DNA from: Egibacteraceae bacterium
GTDB taxonomy: Bacteria; Actinomycetota; Nitriliruptoria; Euzebyales; Egibacteraceae
DNA: 64,000 nucleotides
Assembly (NCBI GenBank): GCA_030446745.1
Contig: JAUJMS010000007.1
Coordinates: forward strand, 6,108-70,107
Direction of reading: 5' to 3'
Shown here: one piece after another, positions 1 through 8,213 of the stretch
Layout: each line of letters starts with the position of its first letter
How positions within the stretch are numbered: the first letter of the stretch is position 1
Notes under the pieces: generated by a model
Database searches by the model: none
What the model was told of the DNA's origin: nothing
What the model saw: the letters and a program-made list of their open reading frames with translations, nothing else
Made by a program: the position numbers and the translations under genes

Positions 1-7
1 GCGGCCG

Positions 8-304
8 TCAGCGCGAGGGCCCCGTGGCGTCGGGCGGTGTCGTGGAGCCGACGGGCTTGCCCACTTTGAGCCGGTGCTCGAGCACGCGTGAGCGGTCACA
101 CAGCACCTGCATCCGCCGCGTGAGGTCGTGCGCCTGTTGCTCGAGGCGCTCGAGGTCGGCGCTCGCTGGCAGCGCGCAGTCGGCAGCGCGCTCGAGGCGC
201 GCCTCGAGTTGCGCCAACGCCACCGCCAGCGCCGAGGCGGCCGACGCGGCGGTGTGGACCCGTTTGGCGGCCGCCACCGCGTGCGCGCGCTCAGGTCGTC
301 GCAT
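8..304 (-). CDS. hypothetical coiled-coil protein
   Basis: A 98-residue protein read from an ATG at 304, which has a purine-rich GAGGGGG eight bases upstream. A longer reading from 358 has no comparable ribosome site. The middle is rich in Ala, Leu, Arg and Glu with heptad-like spacing (ALAVALAQLEARLERAAD, then LERLEQQAHDLTRRMQ), so an alpha-helical coiled coil is likely. There is no signal peptide or membrane segment. It is divergent from the small gene at 446. No family was recognised; the helical prediction is inference from composition. Confidence 0.5.
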   Translation of the reverse strand: MRRPERAHAVAAAKRVHTAASAASALAVALAQLEARLERAADCALPASADLERLEQQAHDLTRRMQVLCDRSRVLEHRLKVGKPVGSTTPPDATGPSR

Positions 305-445
305 CCTGGTTCCCCCTCGTCGACCTTCTCGACTGGTGAAACGACGACCCGGGGCCACGGGTCACGGCGTCGCTTGCCGGGTCGTGTCACACCCCTGTGG
401 CACGCTCGCGGCCGAGCGCAACACCGGTCGACGGAAGGGCTGACG

Positions 446-691
446 ATGGACGCCGAGGCGCTACGGATCGCGGACCTCGTCGTGGAAGCGACGGTACTGC
501 TGGAATGGGTCGAAGCCGGCAGCGCGCCGGTCGACGTCAGCGCCGCGTTGGCCGCGCTACGCGACAGCCTGTGCCTGCTCGCCGACGACACCAGCGATGC
601 GGACGCGTGCGCCGCCGCCTGCGGCACGGTCGCAGCGATCGACGCGGCGCTGGCGGCGCCGCACGAGCAACGTCACCGCGGCGCCGCCTGA
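446..691 (+). CDS. hypothetical small acidic helical protein
   Basis: An 81-residue protein starting at ATG 446, preceded by GGAAGGG about seven bases upstream, a good ribosome site. It is rich in Ala, Asp and Leu and looks all-alpha, with two cysteines near the C-terminal third (DACAAACGTVAAIDAAL). There is no transmembrane segment or signal peptide. Codon third positions are strongly GC as in neighbouring real genes. It is transcribed away from the coiled-coil gene at 8-304 and could share a divergent promoter region with it. Function unknown. Confidence 0.5.
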   Translation: MDAEALRIADLVVEATVLLEWVEAGSAPVDVSAALAALRDSLCLLADDTSDADACAAACGTVAAIDAALAAPHEQRHRGAA

Positions 692-739
692 CCGAGTCGG
701 GGCGATCGGCAACGTCGCCGGCACCGCGTGATCGACGCG

Positions 740-970
740 TCAGTCCTGGTGGGTGCGCTGCTCGGCTTCGTGCGCTGACGCTTCGGCGCGAGCCTTCTCC
801 GCCTCGGCTTCCTTGGCGGCGACGTCACGCTGAGCGTCGGCCTTGTCCTCCTGCGCGCGCCCCTCGTGCTCGAGGTCTTCGTTGCCGGTGACGGCGCCGG
901 CTGCCTTCTTCACCGACCCCTTGATGCCTTCGGTGACGCCTTCGGCGCCCTCACTCGGTCCTGTTCCCAT
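740..970 (-). CDS. CsbD-like stress protein
   Basis: A 76-residue hydrophilic protein. The N-terminal half carries the CsbD family pattern: EGIKGSVKKAAGAVTGN followed by a charged segment with EGRAQ. The C-terminal half is a very charged Ala/Glu/Lys helix. The start is set at 970 because AGGAG lies seven bases upstream of that ATG; an in-frame ATG at 997 lacks such a site. CsbD-like proteins are abundant general-stress proteins of unknown mechanism in many bacteria. It lies divergent to the hsp20 gene at 1124, which fits a stress-response locus, although no shared operator was identified. Confidence 0.8.
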   Translation of the reverse strand: MGTGPSEGAEGVTEGIKGSVKKAAGAVTGNEDLEHEGRAQEDKADAQRDVAAKEAEAEKARAEASAHEAEQRTHQD

Positions 971-1123
971 GGGGTTCTCCTGTCGCGTGACTGCCATGTC
1001 GGCATACCCGGGCGGCGGCCTCCGTAGGCCAGGGCTTCATCCGGGAATCACACCGTCGAGCTATGTGTTATCCTTAGCGCATCGCACTCAGTCTCTTGGA
1101 ACGCACGTGAAGGAGGGAGCACG

Positions 1124-1585
1124 ATGGCTGTGATGCGTTGGGACCCGTGGGGCGAGCTTGCGCTGCTGCAGCGTGACGTGAACTCGCTGCTCGGCCGGCA
1201 GTCGGCGACCGCGCGTGGCAACGGGCTCGTGCCGCCGATGGACGCCTACCGCACCGACGAGGGGCTCGTCGTCACCCTCGAGCTGCCCGGCCTGCGCCCT
1301 GACGACGTGGAGGTGTCCGTCAACGAGGGGATGCTCACGGTCGCCGGCGAGCGCACCGTGGACGCGAACGTCGCCGAGGACGCGTGGGTCCGCCGCGAAC
1401 GACCGGTTGGACGCTTCGAGCGCACCTTCTCGCTGCCCGAGGGCACCGACGCGTCGGCGGTCACCGCGTCGTTCGACGCCGGGCTGCTCGAGCTGCACAT
1501 CCCGCACCCGCCGCAGCGCCGGCCGCACAAGGTGGAAATTTCCTCGGGCCGCGCGAGCGAGCAGACCGTCGACGTCACCGCCTAA
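1124..1585 (+). CDS. hsp20: Hsp20 family small heat-shock protein
   Basis: A 153-residue alpha-crystallin-type chaperone. After a short N-terminal arm (MRWDPWGELALLQRDVNSLL), the alpha-crystallin domain spans roughly residues 40-140, with the typical LELPGLRPDDVEVSV, VRRERPVGRFERTFSLPEG and ASFDAGLLELHIP segments. Such proteins hold unfolding clients for ATP-dependent chaperones in the cytoplasm. The start is clear: AGGAGGG precedes ATG 1124. The gene stands alone between the divergent CsbD-like gene and a strong hairpin terminator at 1593-1641. Its upstream region has no complete HspR-type inverted repeat that I could see. Confidence 0.93.
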   Translation: MAVMRWDPWGELALLQRDVNSLLGRQSATARGNGLVPPMDAYRTDEGLVVTLELPGLRPDDVEVSVNEGMLTVAGERTVDANVAEDAWVRRERPVGRFERTFSLPEGTDASAVTASFDAGLLELHIPHPPQRRPHKVEISSGRASEQTVDVTA

Positions 1586-1592
1586 CCGGAAG

Positions 1593-1641
1593 GCGGGACG
1601 CCGCTCGGGCGGTCGGGTCGACCACCCGAGCGGCGTCCCGC
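1593..1641. terminator. bidirectional hairpin terminator
   Basis: A 17-bp perfect inverted repeat (arms 1593-1609 and 1625-1641, core GGGACGCCGCTCGGG) with a 15-base loop. It sits between the convergent hsp20 and mscS genes. There is no long T-run, as is common in high-GC actinobacterial terminators. Confidence 0.7.
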
Positions 1642-1644
1642 GCG

Positions 1645-2541
1645 TCACTCGCTGGCGTTGCCGCGCAACGCCGCGAGCAGGCTCGGCCGTGCGACGATCT
1701 CCACGATCGGCGACGGCATGGCGATGCCGGCGGCGTTGAGGGCGTCCGCGACGGCGGCCACCACGGCATCTTGAACCCGGCGGATCTCGGCCTGACGTGG
1801 CGTGGTCCAGTAGCGCAGGTCAAGGTCGATCGTCGATGCGCCCAGCTCGACGTAGTACGCCTCGGGTGCGGGATCGTCGACGACGCCCTCGACGCCCCGC
1901 ACGGCGTCCAGGGCGACGGTGCGCGCGCGGGCGAGGTCGGCGCCGTAGTCCACGCCGACGATGACACTGGTGCGCACCGCCGGGAAGGCGGTCTGCACCG
2001 TGATTGCGGTGGCGTAGACGTCCTTGTTCGGGATGAGCACACGGCGCCCGTCGAAGGTCTTCAGCCGCGTCTCGCGAATGGTGATCTCTTCGACCGTGCC
2101 GCCGTGGTCGCCCACGATGATCTGGTCACCCTGGCGAAACGGCCGCCGGAACAGGATCAGCAATCCGGCCAGCGTGTTCTGGAGGATGTCCTGGAACGCG
2201 AAGCCGATCGCGATCGTGCCGACCCCTAGCCCCGCCACGAGGCTGCCCGCGTCGACCGAGGGCACCGCGATCGACAACGCGACGAGCGCACCGGCGACGA
2301 CGGTCGCCGCCCGCGCGATGTTGGCGAGGACGTTGGCGAAGCTTTCCGACCGGTCGGTGTTGCGCAGCAGCGCTCGCCGCACGAGGCGCCGCACCAGTCT
2401 GGCGACGAGGATGGACGCGAGCAGGACGAGCAGCCCGAGCACCATGAGCGGGAGCTGGGTGAGCAACCGCTGCAGGATCGACTCGACGGCCTCGGTCAGT
2501 CGCGCGACGGGGTTCACGTCGACGGAGGGCTGCGCGAGCAT
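1645..2541 (-). CDS. mscS: MscS-family mechanosensitive ion channel
   Basis: A 298-residue small-conductance mechanosensitive channel. There are three N-terminal hydrophobic segments: about residues 30-50 (LMVLGLLVLLASILVARLV), about 80-105 (AATVVAGALVALSIAV) and the pore helix with AGLGVGTIAIGFAFQDILQN at about 105-125. The cytoplasmic beta domain follows with the typical RRPFRQGDQIIVGDHGGTVEEI segment and an NKDV motif (LIPNKDVYA). It releases solutes during hypo-osmotic shock. It is convergent with hsp20 and divergent from tadA. Length and motif order match short MscS/YnaI-type members. Confidence 0.95.
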   Translation of the reverse strand: MLAQPSVDVNPVARLTEAVESILQRLLTQLPLMVLGLLVLLASILVARLVRRLVRRALLRNTDRSESFANVLANIARAATVVAGALVALSIAVPSVDAGSLVAGLGVGTIAIGFAFQDILQNTLAGLLILFRRPFRQGDQIIVGDHGGTVEEITIRETRLKTFDGRRVLIPNKDVYATAITVQTAFPAVRTSVIVGVDYGADLARARTVALDAVRGVEGVVDDPAPEAYYVELGASTIDLDLRYWTTPRQAEIRRVQDAVVAAVADALNAAGIAMPSPIVEIVARPSLLAALRGNASE

Positions 2542-2640
2542 GGTCAGCGGCTACCCGGCGCCCATGACGCGAAAACGGCGTGGGGCTGGGACGCGCGCGA
2601 CGGCATGCGAGGATTGGGTCATGGTCGCCGGGGAGTCGCC

Positions 2641-3156
2641 GTGGCGCAGCTGACGCACAAGGTCTGGATGGGCCGGGCGCTGACGCAGGCCAAGCTGGCG
2701 TTGACCCACGGTGACGTCCCGGTCGGCGCGGTCGTCGTACGCGGCGGTGAGATCGTCAGCGAGGCGCACAACCGCCGCGAGCTCGACACCGACCCCACCG
2801 CCCACGCCGAGATCCTCGCGGTGCGCGCCGCCGCGGCGGCACTCGGGTCGTGGCGCCTGGACGGCTGCACGCTGTACGTGACGCTCGAGCCGTGCACCAT
2901 GTGCGCGGGTGCCCTGGTGCTCGCCCGCCTGCCCGAGCTGGTCTACGGCGCGAGCGACCCGAAAGCCGGGGCCGTCGGCTCGCTGTACGACCTCGCCCGC
3001 GAGCCTCGCCTGAACCACCGCGTCGCGGTCACCGCCGGCGTCCTCGCTGAGGACTGCGGGGCAGTGCTGACGACCTTCTTCCGGGCCGCCCGCGCCCGGT
3101 CGCGGGTGCCTGGCGCCGTTGGTACCCTTCCGCCCGCCACCGGTGGAGTCGCATAG
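2641..3156 (+). CDS. tadA: tRNA-specific adenosine deaminase TadA
   Basis: A 171-residue cytidine/deoxycytidylate deaminase-fold enzyme that converts A34 to inosine in tRNA-Arg(ACG). Zinc and catalytic residues are visible: HAE at about residues 55-57 and PCTMC at about 84-88. GTG 2641 is preferred because GGGGAG lies about eight bases upstream and the protein then begins close to the deaminase fold; an in-frame ATG at 2605 adds 12 unusual residues. The last 15 bases, including the TAG stop at 3154-3156, lie inside the 5' end of the tRNA-Ser(CGA) gene, so the C-terminal tail (LPPATGGVA) is partly encoded by tRNA sequence. Confidence 0.95.
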   Translation: MAQLTHKVWMGRALTQAKLALTHGDVPVGAVVVRGGEIVSEAHNRRELDTDPTAHAEILAVRAAAAALGSWRLDGCTLYVTLEPCTMCAGALVLARLPELVYGASDPKAGAVGSLYDLAREPRLNHRVAVTAGVLAEDCGAVLTTFFRAARARSRVPGAVGTLPPATGGVA

Positions 3157-3230
3157 ACCGGCCTAGTGCGCGGCACTCGAAATGCCGTAAGGGGGCAACC
3201 CCTTCGTGGGTTCGAATCCCACCTCCACCA
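3142..3230 (+). tRNA. serU: tRNA-Ser(CGA)
   Basis: Class II tRNA. The acceptor stem GGTGGAG pairs with CTCCACC, the D-arm has the GG pair, and the anticodon stem CGGCA/TGCCG holds a loop reading CTCGAAA, which gives anticodon CGA. A long variable arm (GGGGGCAACCCC) is followed by the T-arm GTGGG-TTCGAAT-CCCAC. The discriminator reads A rather than the usual G of serine tRNAs. The first 15 bases overlap the 3' end of tadA. Confidence 0.93.
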
Positions 3231-3259
3231 CTGGGACGCACGCGATCCGCTGTTGAGGT

Positions 3260-3289
3260 CGAGTTTCCGCCTGTCCAGGCGGAAACTCG
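3260..3289. repeat. dispersed perfect palindrome, copy 1
   Basis: A 14-bp perfect inverted repeat (CGAGTTTCCGCCTG and its complement) with a 2-base TC loop, between tRNA-Ser(CGA) and the convergent anti-sigma gene. The same sequence context, GTTGA-S-GTCGAGTTTCCGCC, recurs at 62535-62564. It could serve as a terminator, but its conservation at a distant site suggests a dispersed repeat family. Confidence 0.75.
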
Positions 3290-3315
3290 CCAGCAAGCCG
3301 CTGCCGTGGGTCGGT

Positions 3316-3696
3316 CTACCGCGCCAGCTCGAACCAGACGCGGGTGCCGTCGTCGCGGCACACGCCCCAGCGCTGCGCGAGCTGCTGGAGCAGGAACAAC
3401 CCGTAGCCGCCGGTCTGGTCGGGCCTGGGGCTGGCGACGCCGGCGTCGAAGCCGGCCCCGGGGTCCGCCACCTCTGCGCGCAGCACCGTGTCGTCGACCG
3501 TGATCGCGATGCAGATCCGGTCGTCGGCGCCGAGACGCCCGTGCCGCACGCTGTTGGTGACGAGCTCACTGACCAGCAGCTCGGTGTGCGACAGCGAGTC
3601 CTCGTCGACGTAGCGGCCGAGCCCACGCAGGGCCCGGCGGGCCGACGCGGGCGCGTCGCGTTGCGCGGGCAGCCAGAGCTCGAGCGCGACGTCCAC
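3316..3696 (-). CDS. anti-sigma factor-type ATP-binding regulator (HATPase_c_2)
   Basis: A 126-residue RsbW-like histidine-kinase-fold protein. The N-box SELVTNSVRHG (about residues 47-57) and the G1 box VADPGAGFD (about residues 80-88) are visible, followed by a glycine-rich GGYGLFLLQQLAQRWGV segment and a final VWFELAR strand. Such proteins bind sigma factors or anti-anti-sigma partners and may phosphorylate the latter. The GTG at 3696 has GAGGGG about nine bases upstream; a longer start at 3768 adds 24 low-complexity residues without a ribosome site. No partner sigma or antagonist gene is adjacent. Confidence 0.85.
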   Translation of the reverse strand: MDVALELWLPAQRDAPASARRALRGLGRYVDEDSLSHTELLVSELVTNSVRHGRLGADDRICIAITVDDTVLRAEVADPGAGFDAGVASPRPDQTGGYGLFLLQQLAQRWGVCRDDGTRVWFELAR

Positions 3697-3833
3697 CGTT
3701 TGACCCCTCGACGTGTCGCCTTCTGGTCGTGCCAGGATGCCCGACGCTGTTCGCGACACACGTACCACAGCGTCGTACGACGGGCACGGAGAGTCACGGC
3801 CCCGAGGCGGGCGACGCCCGAGGTCGACGAGGG

Positions 3834-3922
3834 CGGAGCCGGAGAGATTCGAACTCTCGAGGGTGTTGCCACCCTACGGCCATTCCAAGACCGCGCCATA
3901 GGCCTGACTAGGCGACGGCTCC
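3834..3922 (-). tRNA. serT: tRNA-Ser(GGA)
   Basis: Class II tRNA on the minus strand. The acceptor GGAGCCG pairs with CGGCTCC, the anticodon loop reads TTGGAAT (anticodon GGA), the variable arm is GGGTGGCAACACCC, and the T-arm is GAGAG-TTCGAAT-CTCTC. The discriminator is G, typical of serine tRNAs. Confidence 0.95.
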
Positions 3923-3987
3923 ACGTCGGCGTACGACGGCGGGCAGTATAGGTGGGGCGGGCGAGGCGGCCCGCCGCCGCTGACCCC

Positions 3988-5127
3988 ATGACGCAGACTC
4001 CGACGCCTTCGCCACCGCGCCCGTCGCGACCCGACGGCGCGTCGTCGCGCGCGTGGACGCTTGGGTCGCTGCGCGGCGTGCCGGTGCGCGTCGACCGCTC
4101 CCTGGCGCTCATCGCGGCGTTGATCGCCTACCAGTTCTACGCGCGCCTCGACGTCGTGCTGTCCGGTCGCGGGCCGGGCGTCGTCCTGACCGCGGCGCTG
4201 GCCGCGTCGGTGCTGCTGTTCGCGAGCATCCTCGCCCATGAAATCGGCCACGCGGTGACCAGCCTCAACCGCGGCATCCCCGTCGCGAGCATCACGCTGT
4301 TCGCGCTCGGCGGGGTGACCGAGTCGACGCGTGAGGCGGCGTCGCCGCGCGACGAGTTCGTCATCGTGGGAATCGGGCCGTTCATCAGTCTGGTCCTCGG
4401 CGCCGCTGTTCGGGCTGCTCACCCCGCGGTCGCCCCGCTGCCGCCTGTCGCGGCCGTGACCGGCTACCTCGCGTGGACCAACGTGCTGCTCGCGATCTTC
4501 AACGTCGTGCCCGGCTATCCGCTCGACGGCGGGCGCCTGCTGCGCGCGCTGCTGTGGGGCATCTCGGGCAGGCCGCACGCGGCGACGCGTTGGGCGGCTC
4601 GGGTGGGGCAGGCGTTCGCGATCCTGCTCATCGCCTGGTCGCTGCGCGCGTTCATCGGCGCCGGCGGCGGCGGCTTCGGCGGCCTGTTCAACATCCTCAT
4701 CGGATCGTTCCTGCTGCGCGGCGCGACCGACGCGCACCGGCGTGCCCGCATGCGCGAGCGGCTCGCGGCGCGCACCGTCGGCGACGTCATGGGCAGCGTC
4801 CCGCCCACGCTGCCCGCGCAGCTGTCGCTGGCGCAGGCCCTGCCGCAAGTCCAGGAGCGTCCGTCGCTGCTATGGCCGGTCGGCACGCCGCTGGTGGGTG
4901 CCGTCACCCTCGAGCAGTTCGACGCCGTGGCGGCCGACACCTGGCCGGCGACCACGCTGGGCGAGGTCGCGCAGCCCGCCGACGCGGTGACCGTCGACGT
5001 CGCCGTCTCGCTCGACGCGGCGCTGGACCGTCTGGTCGCCGCACCCGGCGCCATGCTCGTGGTCGTCGACGGTGGCCAGCCCGTCGGACTGCTCACGTTG
5101 AGCCTGGTCAGCGACCTGCTGCGCTGA
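3988..5127 (+). CDS. site-2-type M50 zinc metalloprotease with C-terminal CBS-like region
   Basis: A 379-residue intramembrane protease. The zinc site HEIGH lies at about residues 84-88 inside the hydrophobic helix LLFASILAHEIGHAV, and the third-ligand motif NVVPGYPLDGGR is at about residues 172-183. Several transmembrane helices surround these motifs. A soluble tail from about residue 255 resembles a degenerate CBS pair (RTVGDVMG, PVGLLTLSLVSDLLR), as in other SpoIVFB-like proteases. It would cleave membrane-bound regulators. ATG 3988 is used; an upstream GTG at 3952 is possible. Its stop overlaps the ATG of the Lon-like protease downstream (TGATG), so the two are probably co-translated. Confidence 0.92.
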   Translation: MTQTPTPSPPRPSRPDGASSRAWTLGSLRGVPVRVDRSLALIAALIAYQFYARLDVVLSGRGPGVVLTAALAASVLLFASILAHEIGHAVTSLNRGIPVASITLFALGGVTESTREAASPRDEFVIVGIGPFISLVLGAAVRAAHPAVAPLPPVAAVTGYLAWTNVLLAIFNVVPGYPLDGGRLLRALLWGISGRPHAATRWAARVGQAFAILLIAWSLRAFIGAGGGGFGGLFNILIGSFLLRGATDAHRRARMRERLAARTVGDVMGSVPPTLPAQLSLAQALPQVQERPSLLWPVGTPLVGAVTLEQFDAVAADTWPATTLGEVAQPADAVTVDVAVSLDAALDRLVAAPGAMLVVVDGGQPVGLLTLSLVSDLLR

Positions 5128-6203
5128 TGGCGGTGCTGCGGCGGGCGTTGCTGCCGCTGTCGCTGCTGACGCTGGTGGCGGCGCTGCTGATCGTGCCGCT
5201 GCCGCTGTACGTCGAGCAGCCGGGCCGCCTGGTCTCACTCGCGGCCTGCGTCGAGGTCGCCGCGCCGGACGCCGAGCCGGTGGCCGGCGACTACCTGCTC
5301 ACGACCGTCAACCTCGTTGAAGCCACGACGTACGAGGCGTTGCGCGGGGCGGTCGTCGCCGACGCCGCGGTCGTGCGCAAGCGCGAGGTGCTCCCCCCGG
5401 GGGTCGACCCGAGCGCCTTCTTCGACGCGCAGGCCGACGTGTTCGCCACGACGGCCGACGTCGCCGCCGCGGTGGGGCTGGAGGCCGCCGGCTTCGAGGC
5501 GGAGGTCACCGGCGACGGCGTGAGTGTGGTGCGGGCGCTGCCCGACACGCCGGCGGCCGGGGTGTTGTTCCCCGGCGATGTGGTGACCGCCGTCGACGGC
5601 GAGCCGGTGCGGGTGGACGCCGACCTGCGCGCCGCCGTGGCAGCGGCAGGCGCCGGCGCGACGCTGCGCCTGTCGCTGGTGCGCGACGGCACCGCCCAGG
5701 AGGTCGCGGTCACCCCGACGCTGCTCGAGGGGCGGCCGGTCATCGGCGTGGAGATCGAGACCGCCAACCCGCGCGTCGTGCTCCCCGTTCCGGTCGAGGT
5801 GGCGTCGGGCGCGATCGGCGGGCCGAGCGCCGGGTTGATGATCGCGGTCACCGTCTACGACAAGGTCAGCGCCGACGAGGATCTCGCGGCGGGGCGGCGC
5901 GTCGCCGGCACCGGCACCATCGACGAGCAGGGGCGCGTCGGTCCGATCGGCGGTATCCGCCTGAAGGTCATCGCGGCGCACCGCGCGGGTGTCGACGTGT
6001 TCCTCGCGCCCGCCAGCCAGCTCGCCGAGGCGCGCGCGGGCGTACCGCCGGGCGGCGAGCTGGAGGTGGTCGGCGTCGCCGACTTCGACGCCGCGCGTGC
6101 CGCGCTGGCGCGCAGCGCCGCGGGCGCGCCGGCGGACGGCGACGCCGATGCCGGCGCGCAGGGCTGCCCCTACGCGCCCGAGCGCGACGCCGCCCGCCCG
6201 TGA
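5127..6203 (+). CDS. PDZ/Lon-like (S16) secreted or membrane-anchored serine protease
   Basis: A 358-residue YlbL-type protease. An N-terminal signal anchor (LLPLSLLTLVAALLIVPLPL) is followed by a lipid-facing extracytoplasmic region, a PDZ domain at about residues 125-200 (PDTPAAGVLFPGDVVTAVDG) and a Lon proteolytic domain at about residues 215-330. The catalytic dyad is seen as Ser234 in GGPSAGLM and Lys280 in RLKVIAA, spaced as in the Lon family. The start overlaps the upstream M50 protease stop. The pair suggests a two-protease membrane quality-control or signalling unit. The tail contains a CPYAPERD segment of unknown role. Confidence 0.93.
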   Translation: MAVLRRALLPLSLLTLVAALLIVPLPLYVEQPGRLVSLAACVEVAAPDAEPVAGDYLLTTVNLVEATTYEALRGAVVADAAVVRKREVLPPGVDPSAFFDAQADVFATTADVAAAVGLEAAGFEAEVTGDGVSVVRALPDTPAAGVLFPGDVVTAVDGEPVRVDADLRAAVAAAGAGATLRLSLVRDGTAQEVAVTPTLLEGRPVIGVEIETANPRVVLPVPVEVASGAIGGPSAGLMIAVTVYDKVSADEDLAAGRRVAGTGTIDEQGRVGPIGGIRLKVIAAHRAGVDVFLAPASQLAEARAGVPPGGELEVVGVADFDAARAALARSAAGAPADGDADAGAQGCPYAPERDAARP

Positions 6204-6220
6204 CCGGTCAGGGCCGCTGC

Positions 6221-6226
6221 TACACT
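6221..6226 (+). promoter_or_regulatory. probable -10 element for SRP RNA
   Basis: TACACT, close to the TATAAT consensus, 33 bases before the predicted 5' end of the SRP RNA. The matching -35 region (GTGACC near 6200) is weak, so the assignment is tentative. Confidence 0.35.
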
Positions 6227-6258
6227 GCCGCCACCGCCGTGGTCAGCACCGGGCGGGT

Positions 6259-6354
<96 letters not shown>

Positions 6355-6420
6355 GCGTCGGTTCGCCCGTCCGGTGGTGACCACGACCGCCGAGGCCGGC
6401 CGAGATCCGCTGGGACGCCC

Positions 6421-8175
6421 GTGGCCTACGTGTCGCTGTACCGCAGGTACCGCCCGCAGACCTTCGCCGAGGTCGTCGGTCAGGACCACGTCACGACGAC
6501 GCTGACGCAGGCGGTCACCGATGACCGCCTCGCGCACGCGTACCTGTTCACCGGACCCCGCGGCACCGGCAAGACCTCGACGGCGCGCATCCTCGCCAAG
6601 GCGCTGAACTGCGAGACCGGTCCGACGCCGCAGCCGTGCGGCGTCTGCGCGCAGTGCGTCGGCATCACGACCGGCTCGTCGGTCGACGTCATCGAGATCG
6701 ACGCCGCGAGCCACGGTGGCGTCGACGACGTCCGTGACCTGCGCGACCGCGTCGCCTTCGCGCCGGCGGCGGCGCGCAAGAAGGTCTACATCGTCGACGA
6801 GTGCCACATGCTGTCGACCGCCGGCTGGAACGCCTTCCTCAAGACCGTCGAGGAGCCGCCGGGCCACGTCGTCTTCGTGTTCGCGACGACCGAGCCGCAC
6901 AAGGTCTTGGAGACGATCCTGTCGCGGACCCAGCGCTTCGACTTCAAGCGGGTCGGGGCGGACGTCCTCGCGCGCCACGTCGCCGACCTCGGCGCGCGCG
7001 AGGCGCTGACCTTCGAGCCAGGAGCGGTGGACCTCGTCGTGCGGGCCGGCGACGGCAGCGTGCGCGACACCCTGTCGGTGCTCGACCAGGTCGTCGCGTT
7101 CACCGGCACGACGGTGACCCTGCGCGGTGTCGTCGAGGTGCTCGGAACGGTTCCTGACGAGTTGCTCGCCGAGGCCACCGACCTCGTCGCGGCGGGCGAC
7201 GTCGCCGGGGTGTGCACGCTGGTCGGGCGCCTCGCTGACGCCGGACACGACCTGCGCGCCTTCGCGCGCGACGCCGTCGAGCACCTGCGCCGGCTGTTCC
7301 TGGTCCAGGTCGCGCCAGGAGCGGGGCTCGTCGAGGCGACGCCCGAGCGCCTCACAGCGCTGCACGCGCAGGCGGGGCGCATCGGGCGGGTGGAGCTGTT
7401 GCGCGCCGTCGAGCTGCTCGCCGAGGCGCAGGCCCAGATGCGCCGCGGCAACACCCGCCTGCCGCTGGAGATCGCGCTGGTCAAGGCCGCCCTGCCCGAG
7501 GCCTGTGGTGACGCCGCGGCGATCGCCGCGCGGCTGGACCGCTTGGAGCGCCGCACGGGCGTCGACCCGCACCCGTCGCCGCCTGTGGCGGTGGCGTCGG
7601 CACAACCGGCGGACGCCCCCGCCGCCGCGGAGACCGCTGCCCCACCGCCGCCGCCTGTCCCGGCTCCGGTCGCCGCGCCCGTCGCCGCCCCGCCGCCGGC
7701 TGGCGCTCCGGTCGCCGATGCCGCCGCCGCGCCGGTCGACCTCGAGCTGGTGCAGCGCAGCTGGGAGGCGATCCGCGCCGCGGTCAAGCAGCGCAAGCGG
7801 TCGCTGGACTCCTGGCTGATGATGGCGCGGCCGGTGGCGCTGCGCGACGGGGTGCTGGCGCTCGAATTCCGCAGCGGGTACGGCTTCCACGCCGACAACT
7901 GCGCCCGGGAGGACAGCCGGGCGCTGCTCGCCGAGGTGTTCCAGGCGGTGCTCGGTGTGCCGCTGCGCATCGACTGCAGCGTCGCTGCGGGGAACGACCC
8001 GCCGCCCGCGGTCGCCGACGACGCCGCGTCGCTGCACGAGCAGGCCGACGCGGTCCTGGAGAGCGAGGCGGCGTTCGCCGCCGGTGCCGTGCCCGACGAC
8101 GCCCGTGCGCACGAGCTCGCGATCGAGACGCTCACGCGCGACCTCGGCGCCACCGTCGTCGACGACGAGCACTGA
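6421..8175 (+). CDS. dnaX: DNA polymerase III subunits gamma and tau
   Basis: A 584-residue clamp-loader ATPase. It opens with VSLYRRYRPQTFAEVVGQ, then has a Walker A GPRGTGKTS at about residues 42-50, a zinc module (CETGPTPQPCGVCAQC, about 64-79), a DECH Walker B (VYIVDECHMLS) and sensor motifs (ATTEPHKV, SRTQRFDFKRV). A Pro/Ala-rich linker from about residue 380 leads to a tau-like C-terminal domain (DLELVQRSWEAIRAAVKQ). It loads the beta clamp and organises the replisome. GTG 6421 starts the protein. No frameshift signal for a separate gamma product was sought in detail. Confidence 0.97.
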   Translation: MAYVSLYRRYRPQTFAEVVGQDHVTTTLTQAVTDDRLAHAYLFTGPRGTGKTSTARILAKALNCETGPTPQPCGVCAQCVGITTGSSVDVIEIDAASHGGVDDVRDLRDRVAFAPAAARKKVYIVDECHMLSTAGWNAFLKTVEEPPGHVVFVFATTEPHKVLETILSRTQRFDFKRVGADVLARHVADLGAREALTFEPGAVDLVVRAGDGSVRDTLSVLDQVVAFTGTTVTLRGVVEVLGTVPDELLAEATDLVAAGDVAGVCTLVGRLADAGHDLRAFARDAVEHLRRLFLVQVAPGAGLVEATPERLTALHAQAGRIGRVELLRAVELLAEAQAQMRRGNTRLPLEIALVKAALPEACGDAAAIAARLDRLERRTGVDPHPSPPVAVASAQPADAPAAAETAAPPPPPVPAPVAAPVAAPPPAGAPVADAAAAPVDLELVQRSWEAIRAAVKQRKRSLDSWLMMARPVALRDGVLALEFRSGYGFHADNCAREDSRALLAEVFQAVLGVPLRIDCSVAAGNDPPPAVADDAASLHEQADAVLESEAAFAAGAVPDDARAHELAIETLTRDLGATVVDDEH

Positions 8176-8213
8176 CCGCGTACGCTGACCGCTCCAGCCC
8201 CCGCGCAGAGGCC

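Noticed and set aside
3142-3230. Reading the long-variable-arm tRNA as tRNA-Sec
   Set aside because: The anticodon loop is CTCGAAA (CGA), the acceptor stem is 7 bp, and the pattern is an ordinary serine tRNA.
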